36,664 bases of DNA from Bodo saltans (GCA_001460835.1 CYKH01001823.1:888-37551), one strand, 5' to 3'; shown: positions 8,058 through 18,320, numbered from the stretch's first letter. Notes: generated from the sequence alone by a model not told the origin. Made by a program: numbers and translations.

Positions 8058-9604
8058 TGTCTGTTGATGTGCACGTTGTATCCCCTCAAAAAATGAATTC
8101 ATCCCAGTTGATGAGATCCATGTGGCGGCCCACGCACCTAGCTTCCTTTTCAGCGACACGGTCTCAGTCTCCCTCAAATCAACGAAAAATGCCTACCAAC
8201 GATTTTTTGTGTCACAGAAGCAATCGCAAGATCAATAAAACACTGCGTTGACGAAGCTTCTTTCTTGAAACCTTGTTCTGCTCAATGGCTTTTTGGTACT
8301 TGCAAAAAATCTTTCGTGATTTTTTCAGATATTGATGAAGTTGTGAAAGGGCATTGAGCTGGTGCGCACCCCTTTTGTATTCGAAAAAAATAGCAATGCT
8401 TTTTGTGGTTCGTTTCTCGCCCTCTGTCAATTTGGAACGTTGCTTTTTGGATTTCGAAACGAAATCGGCACAGCGCGCACACGCACATTCACATGCACAC
8501 AAAACACTCCTCTCTTTCCCTCCACTCAAAACAACATTGTTCAATTGCTGTGTCCGACAAAGTGTTGTGAATTCTTCAAGAAGAAAATCAATCTCGACGC
8601 TCCCCCCAACCTCGCGGCCTCGACCACTCTCACTCGCGCGCAAAAAAAAAACAAACAAAACACAAAACAAGAAAAAAACAAACAAAACAGCATCAAAGAT
8701 TCAAATCAAGAACAAACGAAAAAGAAGAAATTCTTCTCCTCCCTTGTTTCCTATCTTCTACTTTCTCTCTTCGAATGAGAATCGCCGAATGATGTGCTGC
8801 TGTGTGTTTGTGTGATGCTGTGATCGGTTTTCGTTCTTGAAACACAGGTGCTTTGTTTTTGACCTCCTATTTCTCGTCAATTTTTACCTTTCTTCAATTT
8901 GTTCCCCTTTCACACGCTTATCTGCTATCGCGTACCAAGTCTCGCGCCCCTCTCCCCATGTTGTCCCCGTTTTTTCTTTTGGGAGAATATTTTGGTGCCA
9001 CGCCTCTTTACGCTGCGTAGGGGTTGTGAAAAGAAAAGAAAAAAATGAGACTTCACTCACAAAAGAAGGACCTCTCCTCAGAACCCATCATCATATCCTT
9101 CAACAACACGTCAAACGAAAACAAAAAGAATAACACAGGCACCGCATGAATTGAGGCGCTACAATGCGATGCCAAGTGCTGCGTGTGTTTGTGATGTGTG
9201 TGTGTTATCACAACCGCAGGTGCACAGACAAGATGATCAAAATGATGCACAAAGCAATCACACTCACGCGCACGCTGGTGGAAACAAAAAAGACGCAGCG
9301 GGAAATGAAAGCAAATTTTTTTTTATATGAGCACCCAATACTTGAAGATAACTTTCTTCCCTACTCGCAGTGCCTTTCCCTCTCTACACACACCCACACT
9401 CTTTCTGTTCTATCGCCCACATCCCTCCTGCTATTTATTTTTCTGTTCTTGTGATGAAATGAATGAAACACGCTATCGCTACATTGCAAATCAAAAAAAA
9501 GTCAACATTTTTTTAAAAAAACTAACTAAAAAGATCAGAAAACATGATTTTCTTTCCAATTTTTGTTTTATCGCATCAAAGATCAAGAAAGAAGAAACGT
9601 GAGA
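8058..9604 (+). other. 1.5 kb spacer: long 3' UTR, A-rich island, T-rich blocks
   Basis: No frame looks coding on either strand; longer open stretches are biased by low complexity. Notable parts: an A/C island at about 8640-8700 made of A-runs separated by single C, CA-rich stretches near 8480-8510 and 9395-9410, and pyrimidine blocks near 8830-8990 and 9330-9450. The right end (about 9547-9581) is a T-rich tract ending in AG that can serve the coiled-coil gene. No tRNA-like box B or snoRNA pair was found. Confidence 0.5.
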
Positions 9605-10354
9605 ATGTCAAGCAATGCTTCTGCTACACGAATCTTAGTTCAAGAATGGCGCGCTGCTGCGGATGAAAAAGTTCGGCAAGAAGTCGTTAGAGATGAACTT
9701 CATCGTGCTGCATTATCATTAGTATCAGAGCACAAGGCTGTTCTAGAAGCGTGGTCGGTTCAGAAAGCCACGTCAGAGAATGTCATCAACGTGATCGTGG
9801 AAGAGGTGAACGTTAAGCAACAAGAACTTGCTGCGATGGAGAAAGAGACAATGGCGCTCTCAGATAAGATCAAAGAACGTCGAAAGAAGATTGACGACGA
9901 CAAGCGGATTATCCAGCTTCGCGATGAAGAGGCCGACCGCAAAGTTAAGTCGCTGATGGAAAAAGAAGCAACGGCAAAGATTCACATCAAAGAATTTCGA
10001 GAAGCGCGCGATGTCGCTCAAACGAAGCTGAAGAAAACAATCGAAGCGACCGAAGCTGCCATCCCCCGCGAGCAAGAAGAGCAACAACGCCGAATTTCTG
10101 CTATTCGAGCCAAAACAGAAGAGATCGAGAAGCTCATTGTACAAGAAGCGAAGCAGTGGGACGTGGAATGTGCTGGACGAGAGTACGAATCATTGCACAC
10201 TGCAAACCGCGCGCTAGAGTCTGAGCTCAAACATGCAACAGAGGCCAAACTCATGTGGTCTGAAGCGCTTCAGTCGCTTTCACAGCAAAGTAATAGATCG
10301 GCGGCAATGTCCAATGAAATTGCACAGCTTCGTCGAATGATCACCACCGATTGA
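9605..10354 (+). CDS. Coiled-coil protein, 249 residues
   Basis: No family is recognised. The protein is almost entirely helical and charged. Heptad-like spacing of Leu/Ile/Val/Ala is visible from about residue 30 to 245 (for example KQQELAAMEKETMALSDKI and ISAIRAKTEEIEKLIVQEA), so a long parallel coiled coil is likely. There is no signal peptide, membrane span or Cys/His cluster. Proteins of this kind are common among kinetoplastid cytoskeletal and flagellar components, but nothing here proves that role. ATG 9605 follows a T-rich tract ending in AG at 9580-9581; the 14 upstream codons in frame have no ATG. Confidence 0.8.
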   Translation: MSSNASATRILVQEWRAAADEKVRQEVVRDELHRAALSLVSEHKAVLEAWSVQKATSENVINVIVEEVNVKQQELAAMEKETMALSDKIKERRKKIDDDKRIIQLRDEEADRKVKSLMEKEATAKIHIKEFREARDVAQTKLKKTIEATEAAIPREQEEQQRRISAIRAKTEEIEKLIVQEAKQWDVECAGREYESLHTANRALESELKHATEAKLMWSEALQSLSQQSNRSAAMSNEIAQLRRMITTD

Positions 10355-10564
10355 AAGGGGAAGTGCCACCCAAAATCTGCATAGATCAAAATGGGAGAGA
10401 TGGAGAACCTTGCCAGCCCACAGGAAATGAGAAGCACCTTCACTAGACGCATTCGTACACCTTTTAAAAAACACATTTTTAGACTACCCCCAGTTCCATC
10501 CACAAAACTATAAATGCGTAACCGTCCATGAGATCCACCATGACTCGAATTTTCAATGTAGCGA

Positions 10565-10598
10565 TCCTTGTTTTTGTTTTCCTATTTTCTGTGTGGAG
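10565..10598 (+). promoter_or_regulatory. Polypyrimidine tract and AG acceptor for the RRM gene
   Basis: The T-rich run (CTTGTTTTTGTTTTCCTATTT and on) ends in AG at 10597-10598, eleven bases before ATG 10609. It lies in frame with the RRM gene and would encode a false transmembrane-like segment if the upstream ATG at 10528 were used. Confidence 0.6.
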
Positions 10599-10608
10599 AC
10601 GAAGCAAC

Positions 10609-10926
10609 ATGTCAGAAGGGCCACCGGTATCACCAGCGAACCCAGCCGGCATCACAATTGTGGTGCTTCACAGCCCACAAAGCCACGATGATGCGTTACT
10701 GCAGCTGTGCAGCAGCTTTGGCGATGTCGCAACATTCGCGAGAACCTCGCACACACAAGTCGAGGTGATGTACGAAGAACAAGAGGACGCTAACGCCGCT
10801 TGCGGCAACCTCAACGGAATGTCATTCCATGGTGTTTTCCTTCACGCTCAAAGTTTGCAAGAGTTGAGAAGAGCGAAGCAGCAACAATTTTCGGGGAGGG
10901 GCAGAGGCGGCTTTCGGCACAGGTGA
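10609..10926 (+). CDS. Small RRM protein with RG-rich tail
   Basis: Single RNA recognition motif over residues about 14-85: strand GITIVVLHS, helix DALLQLCSSFG, central strand QVEVMYEE, helix EDANAACGNLNGMSFHG, last strand VFLHAQS. The RNP1 position lacks the usual aromatic residues (QVEVMY in place of GFGFVxF), so RNA contact may differ from the canonical mode. The tail GRGRGGFRHR is RGG-like and a likely arginine-methylation and RNA-contact site. I choose ATG 10609 (105 residues). An in-frame ATG at 10528 would prepend MTRIFNVAILVFVFLFSVW, which is simply the translated polypyrimidine tract of the splice site. Confidence 0.75.
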   Translation: MSEGPPVSPANPAGITIVVLHSPQSHDDALLQLCSSFGDVATFARTSHTQVEVMYEEQEDANAACGNLNGMSFHGVFLHAQSLQELRRAKQQQFSGRGRGGFRHR

Positions 10927-11011
10927 TATGTATCTCACCTAAGGTTTTGATTTTTGGAGCGTGGAGTCTGCATCCCAGTGTCAGTGGGTTAGAACGACGT
11001 TTGTTTATTGA

Positions 11012-11034
11012 ACCTTTCTTACATTTTTTACAAG
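11012..11034 (+). promoter_or_regulatory. Polypyrimidine tract and AG acceptor for GMP synthetase
   Basis: A T/C/A run (CCTTTCTTACATTTTTTACAAG) ends in AG at 11033-11034, 36 bases before ATG 11071. Confidence 0.5.
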
Positions 11035-11070
11035 GAAAGAAAAAAAATCGAGAAACTATTAAGAAATCAC

Positions 11071-12381
11071 ATGCACGACTATGTGGTGATCCTCGACGCT
11101 GGTTCGCAGTTTGGTAAAGTCATCGATCGCAAAGTTCGCGAGCTGCACGTCGAGACAAAAATTCTGCCATTGGACACCCCAACGGCAACTCTTCGAGATG
11201 ATGAAAACATCAAGGCGGTCATTATTAGCGGTGGCCCATCGAGTGTCTACGGTGATGACGCACCGAAGTTCAACGCTGACCTTTTCACTGAGTTAGGGAA
11301 GCCAATTCTTGGCATCTGCTACGGTATGCAGCTTATGACATTGGTTCTCGGAGGAACCATCGAGCGAAAAGCGGTGCGTGAAGATGGGCAAGATTGTGTA
11401 GATTGCGACACAACATGCCCCTTATTTGCCGGCATGGACGCGAAGCAACTGGTATTGCTGACCCACGGTGACAGTGTCGGCAGTTGCGGTGATCAATTCA
11501 AAACGGTTGCAGTCAGCCCCAGTGGAATTGTTGCAGCGGTTGCTCACCGAGAAAGACTCCTGTTTGGCGTTCAGTTTCACCCGGAGGTCGATTTAACTGT
11601 CAACGGAGTTGCCATATTCAAAAATTTCCTCACCGTTGCAAAATGTTCGTTCGGCTTTACGATGGCAGATCGTGAGACAACCGCGATCAACCACATTCGA
11701 GAACGCACGAGTGACGGCCAAAACGTTTTGTGCTTGGTGTCGGGAGGAGTAGATAGCACTGTTTGTGCAGCGTTGCTACTGAAAGCTCTGGGACCAGAAC
11801 GTTTGATCTGCATCCACATCGACCACGGCTTCATGCGTGAGGGTGAAAGTGCCGCAGTTGTCGAGGCTTTGTCCGTGATTGGCGTCGTGGTGCATCGAAT
11901 CGACGCCGCTGAGGACTTTGCGAATGCTACCACAGAAGTTCCCGCCAAAGGCAGCCGCGAAGCGTACATCACTCGCAAGCTGAAGGACTGTGTATCCCCT
12001 GAGGATAAGCGTCACATCATTGGGAACACATTTATGAAAGTGTGTGACAATGTGACAGCATCGATGAATCTGGATGTTGACAAACTGCTGCTTGCGCAAG
12101 GAACACTTCGCCCAGACTTGATTGAGTCCGGGTCGCACTTGGCATCTAGCAAGGCTGACGCAATCAAAACGCATCACAATGACACTGAGCTTGTGCGAAT
12201 TTGGCTGACGCAATCAAAACGCATCACAATGACACTGAGCTTGTGCGAATTTTGCGGAGCCGTGGGAGGATTATTGAACCGCTGTCTGAGTACCATAAGG
12301 ATGAAGTGCGTGAGCTTGGTCGAAACCTTGGGCTGCCTGATGCGCTTGTCATGCGTCAACCTTTTCCTGGCCCTGGCCTAG
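11071..12381 (+). CDS. GMPS: GMP synthetase, N-terminal part: amidotransferase and ATP-pyrophosphatase (frame broken by duplication)
   Basis: GMP synthetase converts XMP, ATP and glutamine to GMP. The class I glutamine amidotransferase domain is complete: catalytic Cys83 in GICYGMQ and the His170/Glu172 pair in GVQFHPEV. The ATP-pyrophosphatase P-loop SGGVDST lies at 224-230, followed by HIDHGFMREGE. ATG 11071 fits the eukaryotic start. Genuine sequence runs to about 12202; there an exact 50-bp tandem duplication shifts the frame, and the remaining 60 residues to the TAG at 12379-12381 are out-of-frame nonsense. Ignoring both duplications in the gene, the enzyme would be about 685 residues, close to human GMPS (693). 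Kinetoplastids are purine auxotrophs, so an intact GMPS is expected somewhere; this break may be an assembly artefact or a real lesion. Confidence 0.92.
   Translation: MHDYVVILDAGSQFGKVIDRKVRELHVETKILPLDTPTATLRDDENIKAVIISGGPSSVYGDDAPKFNADLFTELGKPILGICYGMQLMTLVLGGTIERKAVREDGQDCVDCDTTCPLFAGMDAKQLVLLTHGDSVGSCGDQFKTVAVSPSGIVAAVAHRERLLFGVQFHPEVDLTVNGVAIFKNFLTVAKCSFGFTMADRETTAINHIRERTSDGQNVLCLVSGGVDSTVCAALLLKALGPERLICIHIDHGFMREGESAAVVEALSVIGVVVHRIDAAEDFANATTEVPAKGSREAYITRKLKDCVSPEDKRHIIGNTFMKVCDNVTASMNLDVDKLLLAQGTLRPDLIESGSHLASSKADAIKTHHNDTELVRIWLTQSKRITMTLSLCEFCGAVGGLLNRCLSTIRMKCVSLVETLGCLMRLSCVNLFLALA
12153..12252 (+). repeat. Exact 50-bp tandem duplication inside GMPS
   Basis: Two perfect copies (12153-12202 and 12203-12252) start GGCTGACGCAATCAAAACGC. 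The unit is not a multiple of three, so the frame shifts. Counting only one copy joins the conserved AIKTHHND segment directly to LRSRGRIIEPL, in the order expected of GMP synthetases. The duplication is therefore an insertion relative to the functional gene. Confidence 0.95.
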
Positions 12382-13196
12382 CCATTCGAACCCTGTGCAC
12401 CGAAGCACCTGCAGTAGGGGCTCCATTTGAAGCCACCGAAAGTTTCTTACGGAAGCTTGAGGAGTCTTCTGCGGATTCAAACGCCACTACTACCACGACC
12501 GATCGTATTCTCGCACAAGCAGCCACTATCGTTCGCGAGCTTGATCTTGCACTTGCAGTCTTACCCATTCAAACAGTTGGCGTCCAAGGAGATGGAAGGA
12601 CGTACTCCAATGCTGTTGTCCTCTCATCGAAGAACGGTGGTGGTGCTGACCACCGCAACGCGTCGACGACACCGTGGACGACGGAGGAGTGGTCACAGCT
12701 GCTCCACTTAGCTCGATTGATTCCCCAAGTTGCCCATCACGTAAATCGAGTGGTGTTTGCATTTGGTGCTCCTATCGGCACGAGCCCCAGAACGGTGACT
12801 CCAACGACACTGCAACTTGACACGCTGGAGCGTATTCGGAGCGCTGATCATATTGTTGGCCGTTATATTTCAGAGTTCCACCTCGTCAAGAAACTTAGCC
12901 AAGTTCCGGTGGTGTTGATACCACTTGGGTTTGAGAAGGGTGATACGGCTCACAGTGTTGTGATCCGAACATTTCTTACAAACGATTTTATGACTGGCAA
13001 ACCTGCCACACCTGGTTCTGAGTTCTTACCTCATGAGGCATTGGCGGCAATGGTGGCCGGAGTTCAACAGCTTACCTTCGTGGGACGGGTTCTTTTCGAT
13101 TTGACTGCGAAACCTCCAGGATGCGAAACCTCCAGGAACGACAGAATGGGAATGATCGAAATTTTTTTCCCCCGAAGAACGACAATGGAGAAATAA
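12203..13196 (+). CDS. GMPS: GMP synthetase, C-terminal part (dimerisation domain), frame-shifted fragment
   Basis: This frame resumes GMPS after the 50-bp duplication. It carries HKDEVRELGRNLGLPDALVMRQ, then the PFPGPGLAIR signature of the GMP-synthetase C-terminal domain, QTVGVQGDGRTYSNAVVL, and a DLTAKPPG near the end. Eukaryotic GMPS normally ends KPPGTTEWE. Here an exact 16-bp tandem duplication at 13106-13137 shifts the frame just after KPPG, so translation runs past the ancestral TGA (readable at 13153-13155 in the other frame) and adds 24 unrelated residues before TAA at 13194-13196. The fragment has no ATG of its own near its beginning and no splice acceptor, so it is not an independent gene. 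Confidence 0.9.
13106..13137 (+). repeat. Exact 16-bp tandem duplication at the GMPS C-terminus
   Basis: The unit TGCGAAACCTCCAGGA occurs at 13106-13121 and again at 13122-13137. With one copy the reading is ...AKPPGTTEWE followed by TGA, the conserved eukaryotic GMPS ending. With two copies the frame shifts and the stop is missed. Confidence 0.93.
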
Positions 13197-14004
13197 GGAA
13201 GAAAAAAAAAGGTACCATTTTTTCGAATTTGCTCTTTTCTCCGTCCCGTTGCATCTTCAATATTTTGTCCTTCTTTTTTGTAACTCCGATTTGTGTTCAC
13301 TTCAAGACGAAAAGCATTACAGCAACCTTACACAAGACTCTTTAGCAAGAGAAGGATTTCCTAACGAAAGTACAAAGGAAATTCTCTTTTCAAATACGCG
13401 TGGAACTCCAATCACAAAGGAAGACACTTTTACGAGAACATATTCACTCTGCATTTCACTGTACTAGACCACAGTGAATTTCCCCGTTCTCAAACTCTTC
13501 CATCCGCAGCCACGCTTATTTACAAACTTAGCATCAACCAACACATCACATCCAACAATCCGAGCGAGCGACAAGAAAGAAGCCGTCCGCCAATCAAATT
13601 TTCCATCGCTGTCAGAAAGAAGATTTATACTTCCCTTTATTCAGACAGTTTGCNNNNNNNNNNNNNNNNNNNNNNNNNNNNNNNNNNNNNNNNNNNNNNN
13701 NNNNNNNNNNNNNNNNNNNNNNNNNNNNNNNNNNNNNNNNNNNNNNNNNNNNNNNNNNNNNNNNNNNNNNNNNNNNNNNNNNNNNNNNNNNNNNNNNNNN
13801 NNNNNNNNNNNNNNNNNNNNNNNNNNNNNNNNNNNNNNNNNNNNNNNNNNNNNNNNNNNNNNNNNNNNNNNNNNNNNNNNNNNNNNNNNNNNNNNNNNNN
13901 NNNNNNNNNNNNNNNNNNNNNNNNNNNNNNNNNNNNNNNNNNNNNNNNNNNNNAACTGTGCTTCCCAAGTAGTGTCATTCCTCAGCACCACCACATCAGC
14001 TGTG
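13197..14004 (+). other. Spacer containing a 300-base assembly gap
   Basis: From 13197 to 13653 the sequence is AT-rich, with a T-rich block near 13216-13280, and holds no convincing gene. Bases 13654-13953 are N, exactly 300, which suggests a scaffold gap of nominal size. From 13954 to 14004 there is a short C/A-rich stretch with CAG at 13982-13984 and 13997-13999. Coding sequence may be hidden in the gap. Confidence 0.8.
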
Positions 14005-14391
14005 ATGTCCGCTAACAACAACAACAACACAACAACAACAACAACAAACGTTGTCGCCCCCTCGCAACAAGCATCGGAAAACATCTCCTCGTTGGGGATT
14101 TGGTATGTTGGCCAAGGGATCGCCTTGTCTTCACGCCAGTACTCAGTCCTTGCGTTATCGCACCACATTCTAACACCCAACAACTTGGTTGCTGCTGATT
14201 CATTATGCGACGCAGCACATCAACAACAGCAACAAGCGGAGGATAACATCGACATCAGCAATGGTTATTGTTACACTCCCGTATACAAGTCTGTGGTCCT
14301 GGTTGGCATATGCCAATTTGCGTACTCAAACTTCATCCAAAGCGCAAGGGCCCAGGCGCAGATCAATGTTCTGCAAAACCTCCAGCAATGA
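14005..14391 (+). CDS. Unidentified small protein, possibly truncated 5' by the gap
   Basis: From ATG 14005 the frame encodes 128 residues: an Asn/Thr-rich start from an AAC/ACA repeat, then a compact section (ISSLGIWYVGQGIALSSRQYS and, after a Q-run, CYTPVYKSVVLVGICQFAYS) ending in a polar helix VLQNLQQ. The central and terminal sections look like real folded protein, but I recognise no family. The frame is also open leftward into the N gap, so the true start may lie in unsequenced DNA. Alternatively CAG at 13982-13984 or 13997-13999 could be the splice acceptor and 14005 the start. Confidence 0.6.
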   Translation: MSANNNNNTTTTTTNVVAPSQQASENISSLGIWYVGQGIALSSRQYSVLALSHHILTPNNLVAADSLCDAAHQQQQQAEDNIDISNGYCYTPVYKSVVLVGICQFAYSNFIQSARAQAQINVLQNLQQ

Positions 14392-15125
14392 GCGCGTAGC
14401 GCTTTTCCGCATTCACTTCCGCAGATCAACTTGCTTTTTGCTCCTTTTCCCCATTGTTATTTTTATATTTATTTCTTTCCGGTACTTTCCACATTTTTAT
14501 TTGTGCCCAAGCGCCCCTGTTCGTTCTTGTCTCTCCGGTTTCACCCAATTATTTCCGTACACGATGATGTACTTGTTCTTTGGGGAAAGCCAGAGTTATG
14601 TTAAGTAACCCCTTGGCGAGCACGATCAAAGGTATGCAAACGTTTCTTTGGCAAATCAGAAATGGACAACGCATACAATTCGCAACAAAGACAGAGCAGA
14701 GCCATCAAAAAGAAACACACACGAACACAAGAGAAGTTACCACAAAAACACCAATCACTAAAGAAAAGAACGAGAAAAAAAAAAAAACCCTGAAAACTAT
14801 CCGAGGTGAGAAGGTGCATTTATTTTGGGGAGGCATCACTCAAGCGATCAAGTCAACTGAAGACCACGAACGCAGCACATCGTCAAAACAACCAGCGAAC
14901 TAACAAATACGAACAAACAATCAAACACAGACAAGATGAACGACAAAAAAACAAACAAGGGACATGTAATCATATGATCATTACTTCCACTTCACTTCAC
15001 TCTCAAAATTCCAAAAACAACAACAACAACAAAACGAAACCGAGAAAAACAAAAAAAAACAAAACAACAAAATCATCTTACGACACAATGGAAACGTTGA
15101 ACGCAAGTCAAATAATAATATTGTG

Positions 15126-15149
15126 CACACACACACACACACACACACA
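15126..15149 (+). repeat. CA dinucleotide microsatellite
   Basis: Twelve uninterrupted CA units. Probably length-polymorphic. CA-rich elements also occur elsewhere in the spacers of this window. Confidence 0.95.
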
Positions 15150-16754
15150 AAGTTGAAACGTCGTAGTGCTTCGGACAATCAAGAATGGTCGCGTGCATCT
15201 GGCTTTTTTTTTTTTTTTGTATTCTCCCCCCACCAAAGGCACTACTTTGCAGTGTTGTTTGCACTTTCCCATCCCTGCTCTCCCATTTTTTATTACCACC
15301 CCACAATTCTATTAAAGAAAGGATTTTCCAAAGTGTATTTCTCAGGACAATTTTTTTGTCCAGAATGCTGTTATTGACCAAAGTCAAAACGTTCACTTTC
15401 ATTTTTATCCCAGTAATGCTGTTGCATTTACATGCCAACACCAGATTCATTTTCCATCCCCACCCCACCCCCTGTCCATTTCCTCTCTCGCAACTCCTTT
15501 TACAGGCCACTCTTAAAAAACAATTTTAGCACCTCCACCCACGCAAGATTTCCTCTTTCCCTTATTTGCGCCAGCCTCTCACTAACTCTTCCTTGTGTGC
15601 TTGCTCTACTTCCTTTTTTCTCGCAACAACAACAACAAAAACAACAAAAACCCCCCGACGCCAAAACGCGTGACACTCAACATTCACATTGACAAAAAAA
15701 GCAAACAAATTCGAAGTGCGAATTGATCACACAGACACAGAGGCGCTTGATTTCCCGTGTGTTGGAACCCGGTTTTTTTTTGTGCCCAGCCTGTTTGACT
15801 GTCTTCTTCGCGTTGAGAACTTTCTTTTCCCCCGAAATTAGAGCTCGCGTGGCGCAAACACGTCGGTGTTTTGAACGATTTTTCATCCCCATGGAACAAA
15901 AGCGATACGGGAAGCATGACAAACACAAGCAACAAAAACTGCAAGTGCAGAGGATTGGTAAGGTTCTTGCGGCTTCAAGGTTGGCAAAACCCAGTGAACA
16001 GGTTGCCTCATGTTCAGTTGAAGCGCAGGCCCTTTTCCCGATGTCTCGCTCTTCAAGAATGAGTCTCTATTTTCTCCAAACAGCATTCCTGCGATTTCTT
16101 TGATTAGTCCCTTCCTTCCTCAAACAGTAAAACAAAACAAAACAAAACCCCCCAAAAACAATGGAAAGCAGAGCTTTGCTTTCAAGGTCAAATCGCTTCA
16201 TCATTTTCCCTATCTCGCATTTTTCTACTTACCCCTCCACTTCCCTATGCCTCAACCAAGCAATCATGCTGCTTTCTTTTGTGCGTACTGTTGTTATCTT
16301 TATTGTTTCACTTTCGCAACCACTCCCTCTCTCTCTCTACGCTATTTTCAATGCGCTTTTCTTTCCCCCATTTGAGATGTTTTTTCACAGGAAGAGCTGT
16401 TAGTTGATATTGTATTTCTGGATTGATTTGGAGACGTGCGACATTTGGTCCTTCTAAACACACAGTACTTCCTATCCACCCCCCTCCACAACTCTAAGCT
16501 GCAACACTTGTCAGGGAAAAAGAAAAAAATAAGAGATGTTAACAACAATGTGAAACAAACATCATACACGCCACACGACGCAACACAATTTTTCCATCCC
16601 TTTGAAAGCACGCACGAAACCAAACGAAAACAACAACAAAAACAAACACACACGCGTTTTGTTATCAGAGCTGATTTCGATGCTCCGCCAGTGGCTATCC
16701 ATTTGTTCCTCAAATGGCCCGCTTTCTCCCTCCCTTCTTCTCTGGGTACGTTGA

Positions 16755-17322
16755 CCACCACCTCTCTCATCTTTCGTCGGGGAAGCCACTTCTTTTTTCC
16801 CCCATCCATCATTCAAAGATCTCTCGAGTCTTTTCTTCCTTTCTTTGAGCGTCATTCCCCATCTACTGGTTAGCATGCTTTCCCCTCGCTGGATTGCATT
16901 TACTTCTTCGTTTTATTAATTTTTTTGTCCTTGGATTCGCAACAGAAAATACAAAGCAGTGCCCCTCTCGAAAATCAGCCAGAAAAAATCGAGCTCGCAA
17001 TGAGAGTTACAGTTCGCCTTTTTTCTTGTTCTTCCTTTCCACCACCTCTCTCATCTTTCGTCGCCCAAGCCACTTCTTTTTTCCCCCATCCATCATTCAA
17101 AGATCTCTCGAGTCTTTTCTTCCTTTCCTTGAGCGTCATTCCCCATCTACTGGTTAGCATGCTTTCCCCTCGCTGGATTGCATTTACTTCTTCGTTTTAT
17201 TAATTTTTTTGTCCTTGGATTCGCAACAGAAAATACAAAGCAGTGCCCCTCTCGAAAATCAGCAAGAAAAAATCGAGCTCGCAATGAGAGTTACAGTTCG
17301 CCTTTTTTCTTGTTCTTCCTTT
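16755..17322 (+). repeat. Tandem duplication of 284 bp, two copies about 98% identical
   Basis: Copy 1 (16755-17038) and copy 2 (17039-17322) both begin CCACCACCTCTCTCATCTTT. I see about five substitutions: GGG/CCC after TTCGTCG, one T/C in the CTTTCTTTGAG region, and one C/A in CAGCCAG/CAGCAAG. Because copies differ, this is a real duplication rather than a simple assembly stutter. It is pyrimidine-rich and non-coding. Confidence 0.92.
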
Positions 17323-18320
17323 CCCCCAAAATGTTGTACTTCCGTAAGAGGAAATTTTCCTTTTGACACCGATTGAACGTAGGTGAGAAGTGCCGCTTAA
17401 AGAACGTAGATTGTTGTGATGAAGCGCAAATTGCGCACCAAGATCGTTTCCCCTTTCTTTCTTTCTGTACTTGTGATCCAGTCCTGTTGTTGCAAGGCAA
17501 ACGATGATTCTGACAACAAACAAGGTTTCCCAACCTTTTTTTTTGTGTGAGCGAAAGAACAACGAATATGTGAAAGACTCTCTCCGCACCAGACCTCCGC
17601 CATCGTTTTCGTTCTTTGATAATTGCTACTACATCGGTTTAGGCTCTTTTTCTTCCTTTGTTTTTTCCCCCCGCAAGTAATGCGTTCTCTCCTTACCCTT
17701 TTTCGTGTTATTTTCGATTTTACAAATGCTCGGATAGAACATTTGTTTGATCATCGTTTTTATTTTTGTTTGAGCAACGTTATGATATTTCAAGCTGACA
17801 CGAGAGGATAAGAGAGTGTTCCACACTGTCGTTCTCGTTTTTTTTCTTTTGAAGAAATACTTTCACACGTTGCGCTGACAAATGCGGCTTGATATTTTTT
17901 TGTATGAAGTGGAATGCCTCGTGTGACGTTTTACGAAGAAAAAAACTCAAAAGACAAACACGAAGGTTAATTCAAACCAGATTGTATTTGAATCAAGCAG
18001 AACCTTGAACGAATTGAAGTAGATTCCCCTCATTTTAAAGCAGAAATGATAAAAAACTCCGCAAGCGCAGCAGCTTCTTACTTTTTGTGAAACTGCTGAA
18101 GACGTTTGTTTTGTACACCAAGCACCACGTCACTGTGTCTGCGAGAGAATTGTGTTTATGTGAGAGTGCAATCATGAATAAGCGCGAGTGATGAAGACAA
18201 CCCTCCAACAAAATGTTGTGTGGGCCAGAAATAAATTGTGGTGCTATTGAAATCGCGCAAATTCATCGAACTTGAAGTCGTTGCTTGCCCCACGTCATTG
18301 ACTCGCTGCTTATGTGAATG

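Noticed and set aside
8354-8815. Open frames in the 8.1-9.6 kb spacer
   Set aside because: They run through A-rich and CA-rich simple sequence, give Lys/Asn/Thr-rich products without folded segments, and overlap one another in several frames.
13474-14391. Single frame running from 13474 through the N gap to 14391
   Set aside because: The bridge consists of Ns, the left part has no ATG, and the gap length is probably nominal. Only the part from 14005 is supported.
14981-15510. Minus-strand frames around the CA microsatellite (poly Val-Cys)
   Set aside because: They arise from translation of the dinucleotide repeat and T-runs.
15723-16103. 126-codon open frame, or its 70-codon part from ATG 15891
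   Set aside because: Composition is only weakly protein-like, no family is recognised, and the first ATG is far from a clean acceptor. Kept as a note, not a gene.
18188-18240. Box C-like TGATGA (18189-18194) as a C/D snoRNA
   Set aside because: No CTGA box D at a suitable distance and no terminal stem were found.
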